From contig NC_061511.1 of assembly GCF_022539505.1 (NCBI RefSeq), positions 35,660,620 to 35,724,619 of the forward strand: a stretch of DNA of 64,000 bases, written 5' to 3'. Made by a program: the position numbers and the translations under genes. The notes under the pieces were generated by a model. It saw nothing but the letters and a program-made list of their open reading frames with translations. It was not told where the DNA came from and did not search any database. The stretch comes from Lolium rigidum. Lineage: Eukaryota; Streptophyta; Magnoliopsida; Poales; Poaceae. Of the stretch, positions 19,174 to 31,233 are shown one piece after another (the first letter of the stretch is position 1; every line of letters starts with the position of its first letter).

Positions 19174-22100
19174 TGTGGTGACCCTGCATACCACTGCATG
19201 TTGTAGTATGTCAGTCGTTGATATAATATTCACGAAGTACCATTCCGCAAATATTACATCCCTCAGAGTAGTACAACAGAACATAGCAGGTCCATAACTC
19301 ATTCATTTATTATTACAAGCATAATACACATATCGTCTCGGAGCTCCTCTTGGGTCCTAAGAGGAATACTCCTGGGTTCGAGGCGAACCCAACTTAACTT
19401 ACAATATAGAAGTTTCACTAAGTTATACATCTATTCTCTCGAGCAGCTAAATACTAAGAGTTCACACTGCTCGGCTACTACTACTACTCGGTGCTTCTAG
19501 GCTTGATCTCCTCCGGAAGCCTCCCCGGTTCCGTAGACTATGAGGTAGTCTACGCCTTCAATACCTCCAGAGAGGTCTGGTTCTTCATAGCCGATGATCT
19601 CGGCTCCTTCATGGTTGTCGTAGTCCTCCTCCAGACGATTCAGACAATCTAAGCAAGGGATTTAAGAGTGGGATGCGTACGAGCGTACTCAACAAGTTCA
19701 TTATAGATAAGAGGTGTTTAATGCACTAGCTACGATATTAGACCAGAAAGTCTAGTATCAATGCAGGTTTTGATAAACATTACTTCAAGAGATTGCTTTT
19801 ATTTCAAAGAGCTATGTCCAGTCGACCTTCACCGGTTTACTAGAACTTCATGGAGTTCCTTTCCGGCCGCGTTCGCAGTTCCATATCCCGGAACGAGGAG
19901 TGACAGTCACGGTTCTTTACACTCTGCAGAGGTGTGTTGCTTTACCCATAAGAGATCTTAACCTTGGTGCCAACCGGGCAGCTTTCCCGTCCACACTTCC
20001 TTCGGTGTGAGGCCCGGTATAAGGTCATAGTCAATCATATTCCTCCGCTGCCTCGCACACCCACCCTTTTGTAAGATTGTCTTCCCCTATATCTATGGTG
20101 AGACCGACCCAGGCATTTGTTCTCCCCTATACCAATTAAGGTAGACCGTTCCGAACAATTTTTTATATGCCCTGCCCTATCAACCATAGATAGACCGTTC
20201 CGGACACCTTACAATCCATCATAGACCGCATTACCGTGGGGACTTTAGGCTTCCCCAGCCTACCGCTTGTCCCTCAGGATACAAGTGTCTACGGCAAGTG
20301 CATCCGTTGATGTACAAGAGGTGGAAATACGATTGACTATTCTGTCCCACTCCAGATCTTATGGTTAACACGGGTATTACGGCACAAGAATCACTGGACG
20401 ACATTTGTTGTTTAATCCTAAATGGATATAAACCCTTGCAATGGAACCTCCACCATATCAACACAATCCATGGTTCCATTGCCAACCACATAGTCATATT
20501 CATAGTTATGAAAGTAGTGGTTTTGGTTTTTATGCAATAGTGGTAATCATAGTACTTTGCAAGTAATTTGATAAAGATACTCAAATGACATGAGCAAGCG
20601 ATGAACTTGCACGAACAACTGCAAAGTTTTGCGGTTGGATGGTGTGGACTGACCCTTGTCCTCTCGTTTCGAAAAATAGCATCATTGTCCGATAAGGGCA
20701 ATGGTTAAAGAAGCAATTATGCATGATTCAGCTTTTAGGGTTTGTTTCCCCCCTTCCGATGTCATTATTATATCATGTAAGAGGTTAATACTAAGATTGA
20801 TTTGGAGATACTCTATTTAGGGTAAATACAACCTTGAAATATTTTCAAGGTGTTTTTAAAGTCCAATTGTATTAATGGACTTATTTTCATTATTGAAAAT
20901 AATATGTGTGATTTAAATCATTATTTAAATCATCAATTTAAGACTTATTTTTAGTTGTCTTCAAAAATTCTCTTTGATATTTTATTTAGATAGAGAATTT
21001 TATACTGAGTGGTTTTCATATTTTTAATTATTTTTTTAGAGCTAGGAAACATTTGCTATTGATTTTTGAAGTTTCATGATTTTTGTTAATTGGTGAAATG
21101 GCAAAAATGCCCCTGGGCCCACCTGTCGGTGTAACCCAGTGGGTTAGGTCGACCGACCCACCTGGTTCGGCCCGACCACCTCACTTCTCTCCCTCTCTCT
21201 CTCGCGCTCGCGTCCGAACCCTAACCCTACTCCCCTCTCTGGCGATTCGCGTCGCCACCGCCGTCGTCGCTCGATTCCGGCGAGCTCCGCCGGACTTGGC
21301 CCCCGCCATGATGCGCAATCGACTCGCCTTACGACGGCGGTCATCTTCCTCTGCGTTGATCTAGAGCGGGTGCTGCTCCAGCTCTTCTTCGACCTCCTCT
21401 GCGGCGGCTAGGGTTACGGGATCTGGGCGATCCCGCCGCTCCTGACGCCCTGGTGCTGTGGCGCCACCGTGGCTTCGCCGCCATGGAGCGTGTGGTGCTG
21501 TGGTGCTGCCATGGCCTGGCTTGGACTGGCGCCGCCGCGCTCTGGCGTGTGCCGCTGTGGCCGCCATGGATGCGCTGTTCTCCTCGACTCCGGGTAAGTG
21601 CGCCTCCTTTCCTGCTCCCCTCCTGTGCCTGACCTTCTTCCTCCTCTAGTCTTACTGCTGTGCTTTGCTTGCCTGCGCAAGAGCTGTTGTGCTCTTCTGT
21701 AGCGCCATGTTTGCCTGCTCCTGCTATGCTATGCTGCTGCGCTATGCGTGTGCTACTGCTGTGTGTAGTACCGCCATGCCTCTGTGCAAGAATTCCTAGC
21801 CTAATCACTTGCTGTGCTAGCATTTCTTGTCTAACTCCATCCTTGTGCCTCTGTTCTTGTTGATAAGCTTGCCAGATCCTCAAGTGTATTCATTTATGAT
21901 ACCCTGGCTTGATTACTGTGTGCCATTTCTTGCAATTATGCAAGTACCAAAGCCATGGTGGCTTATTCTGGTGCTCAGATTTATGATTGTGCTCAATTGA
22001 GCATTACTGTGGCTTAACAATGTTATTTAGTAATAACTTGATGTGTGCCTTGCTTGTGCATCTTGATCCAGTGACTCATCATGCCTTTGATGAGCTCTGA

Positions 22101-24208
22101 ATACATTCATGAATTAATATGTGATTATCTGTGAAGCATCTATTGTTTAATTGGGCCATTTCATTTTTGTAATTCATGAATTGATGCCAGGCTTGTCTCT
22201 GACAAGCACTTGCATAATTTGTCAAGCACTGATGATCCAGTGATCATCAGTTGTATGTTGTTTGCTCACTATCTACTGCCTGTGCCTATCTGGGGCTCAT
22301 CCTGGTGTCTGTGTGACACACATACCTGTGCTGGTGTGTGTTGATGCTTGCTCAAGCATCATCTGATGCTTGCAGTGAGCTATTGGGTCACTGACAAGAT
22401 GTTAGTGCTTTGGGTTACTTATCTGTTTCATTTATCTGTAATTCCTTGCTTGGATAAGTGGATCAATGATGTGAACTGCTGGCAGTTGTGATCATCTTAC
22501 AGTTAAATTGATTGAGCTAGAGGGATGCCAACATCTGTTGGGAACCCTAGCTCCATTTGAACCCATCTGGGTAATGATATCTGTGCATGGCTTTTCTGTT
22601 GGGTTTGGTAAAGTGGTTGAGGTGGCCCTGGCAGCAATTCCTTGCTGTTAGGGTAGCTCCCACCTTTGTTGCCTTGCTGTGATTTGGTGAATATCTCACT
22701 GGAAGAAACCTTGTTGGTTTTCCAGTTACCTTTGCTGTTGACAACAAGAATAGACATAATCTGTCTATCTATCTGATGGCTTGCTTGGCTTTAGGTGCTA
22801 GATGATTTTGAATGGCTAGTTAGGGATTTATCCGAGGTTGGATTTCTCCGGTATGTCACCATGTTGACATACCACTGTTCCCTTGGTAATTTCCTTCCGA
22901 CTTGTCCTTTAGTTTGCTTGCACCAAAAGGCTTAGTAGCCGGATGATGATACAAGCTGGGTACTCTCACCCTTTTGCTTGTGTGTGATTGATGCTCATAC
23001 TTATTTATGAGCAAGACAGATGCTTGCTCATGATTCTTTGTGTATACCTCACTCCGGCTCCTAGAAATGGGTGTTGGTGTAGAGGTTCATTGCTGATTGA
23101 GTTCTTGGCTTGCCCTGCTCCTCCTTGCAAGCTTGATATCTTGGTTTACTTTCACGGTGATTGGGGAATAGGTGGAACAGCTCTAGCTGTTCACCTGTTC
23201 TTGGTGTTCTTGAGCTGTTCTTGCTAGTTCTTGGTTTCTGGTGGACTTACCCAGTGAATTCTGCCGATGATCTGTGGGTTCTGGCGGTGGAAAAGGTTTT
23301 ATACCATCTTTGCTTTGCTCACATGGTCGACAGCTGAGCCTGACATACTTGGGTGACTCACTAGCTGTGTGTGTGTGTTGTGCTCCATGCACACAGCCTT
23401 GTGAGCAGGCTGTGTGTGTGTGTAACCTGATACTATGCACTTGGCTTGGAACTTGGTGGTGAGATGGATCAACTCGGCAGCCTTGTTCATATCCTCTTCT
23501 GATTCATTATTTTTGCTAACCTGCCAAGTGGCATTTCCACTTGGCATAATGTTGTGTTGATTTTGTTTGTGTGCAGGGATCAAGCAATTGATCAAGATGG
23601 ACCTGAAGATTATCAAGTCCAAGATCAAAGGAAGACTACTTTGTAGTAATTAGGATAGAATCTTACCTTGTAATTTTCCTTTATTTTCTTTCTTCTATTC
23701 TGCCCATTTATGTAATGAGTTGTAACATTTCATATTACTATTCTGGATATTGTAATTGACAATGTATTATGTGTGATTATCAATAAAGCTCAAGTTTTCC
23801 TTAATGAGCTTTATCTAAATGCTATATTATTATATTCTTGATTACTTTTAATTATTTATTGAATTATCTCAAGTTTGAATTATGTGATATCAATTTGATG
23901 TTTGAATTTGAAATTCAAATTCAAATTTGGTTTGAATTCAATCATACCACTTAATTTTGAATTCAATCATGCAACTTAAGATTGTGATGCATCTTCTCTT
24001 CTCTCTTCTCAAAACCCTAATCTAATTAAATAAGAACAAGTTCATCGCACTCTCGAAACCCTAACCCTGTAGGATGTCGAGAGAGAAACCTGTCCCCCTT
24101 TGATGCAGTTTTGTTTTAAAAACGCGAAATTTCCCCGTAATTTACAATGCAATGCACATCCCTTTCTAAAATCTACCCTCGATCGTCTCTAAACTCCGGG
24201 ACATTACA
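19174..24208 (-). repeat. A 3' LTR (5.0 kb)
   Basis: In element orientation it begins TGTAATGTCCC at 24,208 and ends GGGTCACCACA at 19,174. The last 1.3 kb or so resembles the last part of solo LTR C (36,000-37,290) in reverse orientation, but the upstream parts differ. Contains a pyrimidine-rich tract (about 21,183-21,212) and AACCCTAACCC at about 21,211 and 24,057. ORFs readable through it are not supported as genes. Confidence 0.88.
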
Positions 24209-24384
24209 GCCTTTCCCCCTTAGAGAAAACTTCGTCCCGAAGTTGTGGTTGTAATACCTGAAGAGTTCGGGGTATGTTTTCCTCAGGTCTTCCTCTTTTT
24301 CCCAGGTGGCTTCCCTCTCTGGATGATGCTTCCATTGTATCTTGCAGTACTTTATGGCTCGATTCCTGAGTTGTTTCCAGTTCT
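24209..24384 (-). pseudogene. A pol, C-terminal chromodomain segment (second part)
   Basis: The reading frame from 57,883 resumes here once G and one GTTCT are removed. It shows the C-terminal half of a chromodomain-like module (IKYCKIQWKHHPEREATWEK, then EEDLRKTYPELF), followed by FGTKFSLRGKG over the polypurine tract. The stop falls inside the LTR at 24,173. Such modules bind histone marks and steer integration in chromoviruses (family knowledge). Confidence 0.88.
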
Positions 24385-27300
24385 TGTAACATCCCAAAAA
24401 TTTCAAAACAAAACAAATGAATTTCTCTAATTCCAAATTTTGGAACCAACAAAAACTTTTATTGAATTAAGTTTGAGGCATAGTGATCTTGCTTAATTCT
24501 TGTGCTATTTCCATGATTGCTTGTTAAAGTAGTTTGAAATGATCTTAAACCCTAAACCTCACCCCTCTTTTCATCACCCAAGTTAAAATAAAATAAAAGG
24601 AAATTAAATAAGAAAAAGGCATATGTGCCTATGGCTATTTTTATAAATCCTTACCCTAAGCTTTTCTACTTTGCTTAGAGGTTTGGAAAACCTTCACACA
24701 CCTTACCTAGTGCTTACTAAACCTAATTCAAGTGGTTTTCAAAGAAAATAAAAAGAAACTAAAAATGCCATAGAGGCATATGAGAGTAAACTAGCAAATT
24801 TGTGAATTTGAGAAGCTTGACCCTAGGACTTGTTGTGAATGGTGGGATCACTCCAATATACCTTTTCATCACTCAACAACACCATTTGGGTCAAGCCAAG
24901 TCAAATTAAAACTCAAAAGCAACATATGCATAGAGGCATATGTGACCCATAGCCATTTCACCAAATTTTGCCCTATGACTTTAAACCTTGACCAAATGAT
25001 GGGAAACCTTTTATAAACCTAATCTAGCACTAAATTGACCCTAACCCATGCCCAAGTGAAGCAAGATGAACAATTTACAAGTTTAATGAAATTTGACACA
25101 TCACCTCTTATGTGTTATGGCCAATTTTGCAAATCTTTGAACAAGACCATTTGGAATGGTTTCAATGGTTTGAAAATGTTTCTAAACTAATAAGAATCAC
25201 ATTAGAGTCAACAAAAGTCAAATCAAATGGAGAGAAATCAAATAGTGAGAAAATCCCAATTTCACTCACATACACATAAAGCCAATTTTGCAAATCTTCA
25301 CCAAAGGCCACCATTGCTTGATCTATTGCTTGTAGAATACTTATATATGTTAAACAAACACAAATGCATCAAAGAAACAAGAATCAAATCAAAGAAAATC
25401 TCAAATTCAATTCACATATGATAATGGTCATATGTCCCATTTTTATTTTCTTCACCACTTTGCACCCATTTATCTTCTGATTCCTAAACAAAACTTGGTC
25501 AACTATTGCCATGTCATCCAAGACCATGTCAAGGTGAACAACTTTCATGTTGACCACACATGCTAATTTTGACCAGGTTGACCAGAATAGTTTTGACAAG
25601 TGGAGACTTTGAAACTATGTGAAGATGACCCACTTTTTGAATTGTTGCAAAACCTCACCAAATTGAACACCACCACCACCAATCTTTCACTTTAATTATA
25701 TGTTTGAGCTCCACCAAAAAGATTTCCAAAATTCCAACTTTTTCTTCATGCGGCCATTTACTCAAACACTTGGCAGGCATCATTCCTGATTTTGCACACA
25801 TGCTTTTACCCCCTGGTTCTTAGCCTAAACCACTTTGATCCTTGATCATTGCTGCTCCTGTACCTCCCCTGCATCAAGCCATGTACTGGTTTGGTCGATT
25901 AAAGCCAAGAAATGATCACCCTTGTACCATGCCATGTACCATGCCACACACCCAAGCACTCCACCTCCCTGGTCCTCCCCTCTCCACAGAACCTTGTCAC
26001 ATAGCCCTAGCTTTGCATGCTGAAGATGCTAGACATGGTTTCGGGACAAAGAGAAGACTCCACAGCCCTAACTAGACCGTGATCACCACGTCTGGGCGCG
26101 CCAGAGCGTGCATCAGCATGCTTCTGGACGCCGCAGTACACTGCCTCGCCCCATCGCGTCTGTACTCCCCTCCCTTTCTCCTCTTGCACGCGCACGGCCC
26201 TCTGATCCAGCTAGCCAGTAGACATGCTCACTCACCGGCAGAGGACCAATCGTCGTCGACCTGATCAAAGTATTGCCGCGCCAGTACTGCAAAGCCTAGG
26301 ACCTCCTCTGCCCGCCTCAGACCATCATCCACCGTGCCATCACGCTCACTAGCATCGCCTAGACGTCGCCTACACGACGCGACCCCTACCTTGCCCCTTC
26401 ACCGCTCCAGACGGCCGCGCCATGATCGACTTCGCCCGCACCCCTCGGTCACCTCGCGTTCCTATAAATAGAGGCCATTTCAGCCCCCATTCTCTACAAC
26501 AAACTTGCTCCCCTCCCTTCCCTTGATCTCCTCAAACACTCGCCCGTCCACATTGTGCATTAGCCAGTCCCAATTTCGCCGGAGTCTGCCGCGACGGTAG
26601 CTCGACGACGCCGTCGATTGCAACCACCTCAGCTCCTCCTGCGACCCTCCCGCGACAAGCCATCGTCTCCAACGCCAATCGCCCGCCTCGCCGACCCCGC
26701 TGGACGCCGGTAAGCCCTCCGTCGCGACCCTGCTGCCGCACCCAGGGTTTGCTCCTCGTCGATGAAGGAGACGAGTGTGAGCCGTCGATCTTCGTTATAA
26801 TCGTGCGTCTGGGATTCGTCCATACCGTTTCGGCGTTATAACGCGCAGACGCCTGGGCCCCATCTTGTCAGGCGGCCCGCTCGCGCCAGACGCGTAGCTG
26901 GGCCAGCCCAACTCCTCTCCCTCTCTCTGGCCCGTCAAGTTTCCCGCGCTGGCCCTTTTATTTAAATTTGGTTAATTCTTTTAGTTTGAAAATCAATACT
27001 GGTGCAGTGCTAGAATTTAAATAGTTTCAAATATACAAATCCAAATCTTGTGATTCAAAATGTTCCAGAAAGCTTATGCATTGATCTAGCTAACCCCACT
27101 GGATTCAACCCCATAACTTGTGTATATTTTGAATAGCAAAAATAACAAAACAGATACTTTTCAGTATTCAAATAAATCTTAAAAATCAACCAATTTGAAT
27201 TTGGAAGTGAATCCAATTGCAATAATTCACATTTAACCAACTCTAATTTACTATGTAAAAAGATGATATAGGTTATGTACATGATCATGGGCTAGAAGCA

Positions 27301-29411
27301 AAATATTGGCTATGTAGTCAATACTAGTCCTTTTAAACTATAGCAAATTTTAGGAATTTAAATCTATGAGGTGTAGCACCTCATTTAAATCATTTTCTCA
27401 AGTGAGATGAAGTAATATGATGACCTCTACTGCATAGGTTCATACTTGCTCACTTGTAGAATTTAAATCAAAATAGTATTTAATATTGCCATGGTTATTT
27501 AAATCACATGAGATGATGAATCTCAATTAAATCACTTTTCTCAAATAATAAATGTGAAGTGTTGACCTTGGTCAACATGTGATCATCCCTGGTTATTTGA
27601 GAAGATTAAATCTTAAGAAGAATTCAATGAGAGGAAATTATTTCTCCAAACCAAAGAGAAACCCTATTTACAACTTTCAAGGAGAGGAAATTATTTTCCT
27701 AGTGTTAAATAAAGAAACCCTAGCATAATTTGGGAATAAATGTTAAATAGTGATGCTAGATCATTTGTGTGAGCCAATAAGGCTAATTAAGATTACTTAA
27801 GTGTTGTTTGGTGATTGTATCCTCGTATTCGTTTATAGACGCTAGTACCGGAGACTATCAAGAGGAAGAGGTCTTCTACCAAGAGGAAGAGCAAGAAAAC
27901 TTTGATCACCTCACCAATCAAGGCAAGCTAGACTAATGCAAGCTATTTTTGTTTGCAAGCTAACACTCTTGCAAGGTTCCCATGTGCAAAGCTCTACAAG
28001 AGCAAGGCACCATTACTTTTATTTTATGCTTAATGCTCCTATCCCAAGTTTTTACTTTACAAGCTTTACTGAATTTGGTTTATCAAAGTACTTCTTGATT
28101 CATGATTCACTTAGTTTAGTTATGGAGTAGTACAAGAGTATCAAACTTAGCCTAGAGCAATCCAAGTTACTTAGCACCCCTTATAACTAGTTGCTAGTGC
28201 TAAAGATTAAAATTGACTACTATAGATGGGAACTTGTGAAAACCAATGACTTTGAAAACCTTGGAATGATGAGTCATTCTATTGAAAGATTTTGAAGGTG
28301 AATATGACTTGGTGAATTTTACAAAACCGATGGTTGGGTTCGGATGCGATACCATTCCAATTTTACAAGTACCCCCACAATACCCGAATACGGGTAAGGC
28401 TTAGTCTGGAAATTTATGTGTCTTAGTATGGGTTCCCTCTAAAACAAGCGTCATCGGGGTTATGCTGGAGGCTGCCTCTACAACAAAAGGAATGATGTGA
28501 AATGACGTGAAATGAGGTGAATGTCCGGCCCAAGCCCTGTGCAGTTCCCAGGCTGACCGTCTGTCTTCACTGGGAGGCCAAGCTCATGGGGAGAGGTGCC
28601 TATACTAGGGTATGTAAATGAAAGGTTAGGATTGGTAGTTCGCGTACTGCGTACGATAAATCGGGGCCAGTTACCCCTGACGAGCTATTGCAATTGTTGT
28701 GGCACAAGTGTACAACCTCTGCAGAGTTAAACCTATTCGAATAGCCGCGTCCGCGGTCATGGACAGATTGGAAAGGCCATACTTGTTCCGTCATCAGAAC
28801 TTTTCTAAAAATATGAATGGTGACTTGTGAATTGAATTGAAAGGTGAATTTGACTTTAAATCACAACTGAGTGGTGGGAATGACACTAATGTTCCCACTT
28901 GAGTTAAGTTAGGCAAATGAAGGGGCTTTGATTACTAAAGTGTTTATGAAATAAAACTGGCTTTATGCAAATGAAACTAGAGCTTAGAAACCCCTTACTA
29001 TAGTTGATAGTATTTACCTGAGTATTAGTTTGCGAGTACTTTAAAGTACTCATGGCTGTGTCCCTGGCTATTCAAATGGCCAGACTATGAAGAGGAGTAC
29101 CAGAACCCGGAAGAAGGACAGCGGGACGTCTACGACAACTAGGATCACTCCGACGTCAACGGTTGACTGTGGAATAAATGGACTACTACTACGCTATTTC
29201 GCTTCCGCTATGTGTTATGTAATGGATCAATAGAACTTCTATTATTGTAATAAAGACTGGATCATGTGATCCTTTAGTTTGTAAGACGATTATGTGTTGT
29301 AATGAATGATGTGTTGTGATATCAATCTATTATGTCTCGCAAAAACAATATTCCTGGGATTGCGAGGAATGGCATAATAGGCATCTGGACTTAAAAATCC
29401 GGGTGTTGACA
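24385..29411 (+). repeat. G 5' LTR (5.0 kb)
   Basis: Begins TGTAACATCCCAAAAATTTC and ends CCGGGTGTTGACA. Carries a TATA box at 26,463-26,470 followed by a GC-rich transcribed leader. The remaining 5 kb is AT-rich and non-coding. Confidence 0.96.
26463..26470 (+). promoter_or_regulatory. G 5' LTR TATA box
   Basis: TATAAATA within GCGTTCCTATAAATAGAGG, followed about 30 bases on by CATTCTCTACAACAA, a plausible start region. It is identical in the 3' LTR at 54,932-54,939. Confidence 0.75.
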
Positions 29412-29414
29412 AGT

Positions 29415-29427
29415 TGGTATCAGAGCC
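29415..29427 (+). other. G primer binding site (initiator Met tRNA type)
   Basis: TGGTATCAGAGCC lies three bases after the LTR. This is the standard plant site complementary to initiator tRNA-Met used by many gypsy and copia elements. Confidence 0.9.
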
Positions 29428-29641
29428 ATTATTGACCTTAGGAGACCCTAGTTAGAATGGACGTCTGAAAAATTTAGTTTCAAAAACCAATGAAGTGAAT
29501 ATTTGTGGAAACTTGTTCTTACTCTTATCCTTGAGATCTTTTTCAAAAATGAGAAATCTATACTCTACTTTCTTTACAAGACTACATAAAATTTTGACAC
29601 ACTACTCACTTCTTTAACTTACTTATCCTAATTGCTCACAG

Positions 29642-30114
29642 ATGGAGTACCAATGGGAGTTTTATCAGCTTGGTCCCGGAGGCGACCTAAGGTTCGAAAA
29701 GGATTTGAAACAACTAGTGGACTATCTAGGACACCCGTATCCCGAGTTCTTTGGAATACCCCTCAACAACCACTCCGGAGAACCACCTCGGTGGGAAGTT
29801 TCTACTGACCTACGAAGAAAGCTTGGAGCCCGGTATGGGAAACCATCTGGTTTTCTGTAACGGGAAACACTTGGAAGGAAGGACTAGTCAGAGCTATGCA
29901 AGAAGCAATTTTCCGTCTGTGCGGACAAAATGAGAACAAGATCAAGAACACTCGCTTCATCTACTACCCAAGACATGACTCCATGGGAAGATCGATGACC
30001 ATGCCCCCGCACACGGAGATGAACCCCTATGTAGCACACCAGGACTTCAGGATGTACAAAACCCGCAGGGATTTGGACAACGCCCTCGCCTCTCGCCAAG
30101 CACATTACCCGTGA
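29642..30114 (+). pseudogene. G upstream extra ORF, frameshifted, unknown function
   Basis: An ATG after an AG-ending pyrimidine-rich stretch opens 72 codons (MEYQWEFYQLGPGGDLRFEK, HPYPEFFGIPL, PRWEVSTDLRRK). After frame breaks near 29,850 it continues at 29,896-30,114 (AMQEAIFRLCG, RFIYYPRHDSMGR, EMNPYVAHQDFRMYKTRRDL). Read together it is one decayed protein of about 150 residues lying before gag. I recall similar extra ORFs ahead of gag in grass gypsy elements but cannot name a domain. Nothing else is seen up to gag at 30,390. Confidence 0.6.
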
Positions 30115-30389
30115 AGACGAAGGAGTTCACCCTGAAGCGTAGTATCACCCCAGCACTTAAGTAGGTGTGAGTTGTATCAGGATCCCCTTGTATCGTAGAG
30201 CGAATGAATGGTTCTTCCAACCAACGGTGTGTTAGCTTGTAATATGTGATGTTTGGTATGAATGAAAAAGTGTTGTTGGTTTTTACCCCCGCAACACTAC
30301 TCAAGTTTTCAATTTATGAACTTTTTAAATTTTAACAAAACAAACCCTAGAAATTTCCCTCTTATCTTATCATCTACCTCAATGTTCGG

Positions 30390-31233
30390 ATGGCCCCACC
30401 AACCCGCAACGCCACCCAGGATGCCATGATGCAAGCTGCTGCGGACGATGATGGCGGACCGAGAAGCCGAAAGAGGCTGAACGCCAAGCAAACCTTGCCG
30501 CCTTGCAACGAGATAGCTCGGAACAATCAAGGCCATGGAAACCATGATCACCCCGGATCGAAGCCGAAGAATTTTCAGAACACCAACCCTCCAATGTTCA
30601 ACAAGGCCGAAGAGCCCCTTGATGCCGATGAGCGGCTCCGGACCATGGAGAACAACCTCGAAGTTGCGGGAGTTGAAGCCGCGAGAAAAATCGTGTTCGC
30701 CACCCACTATCTGTCAGGACCTGCCAGAGCCTGGTGGACAAGTGCCCGTGCAATGAATGCGGGGCAAATGATGACATGGGAAGACTTCAAGCTGAAGTTT
30801 AGCAAGTACCATGTGCCCCAAGGACTGATCAAGAAGATGAGAGACGAGTTCCGCGAACTCAAGCAAGGAAGAATGTCCGTGGTGGAATACCGCGACAGAT
30901 TCCTCACTCTGTCAAGGTACGCCCCGGATGAGACCGACACCAACGAGAAAAGGAAGGAGAGATTTCTGAACGGATTGCACGACAAGATGCAAACCGTGTT
31001 GGTGAACATTCCATTCACTGACCTCGAAGCCCTCGTGGACTCAGCCATACAGATGGAAGGAAAGCTGCATCAGGCCAATGAGAACCGCAAGCGCAGAATG
31101 ATGAACCAGAGTGGACCCCACCATACCCAGAAGTACCGCAACAACTCCTCTGGAGGATTCACCCCAAGACACAACAAGCCCCCTGCTCAGAGTTATCGCC
31201 CCAACAACAACAACAACAACAACGGAGGACCCC
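30390..31233 (+). CDS. gag: G gag, N-terminal part (interrupted by solo LTR C)
   Basis: Gag forms the cytoplasmic particle that packages element RNA. This part starts at ATG 30,390. It has the retrotransposon gag core: ARKIVFATHYLSGPARAWW about residues 95-113, WEDFKLKFSKYHVPQ, FRELKQGRMSVVEYRDRF, and FLNGLHDKMQ. It ends in a poly-Asn stretch encoded by an (AAC)n run. It is cut after the fourth C of the ACCCC target. Joined to 52,414-52,775 after removal of C and one duplication, the gene is open from start to stop, 401 codons. It therefore looks intact apart from the insertion. Confidence 0.92.

Noticed and set aside
21083..21883. ORFs on both strands in the A LTR around 21.1-21.9 kb
   Set aside because: Both strands are open because of GC-rich, CT-rich composition. 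No motif, and inside an LTR.
24055..24070. Interstitial telomere repeat (AACCCTAACCC)
   Set aside because: At most two units, inside the A LTR; too short for a telomeric array.
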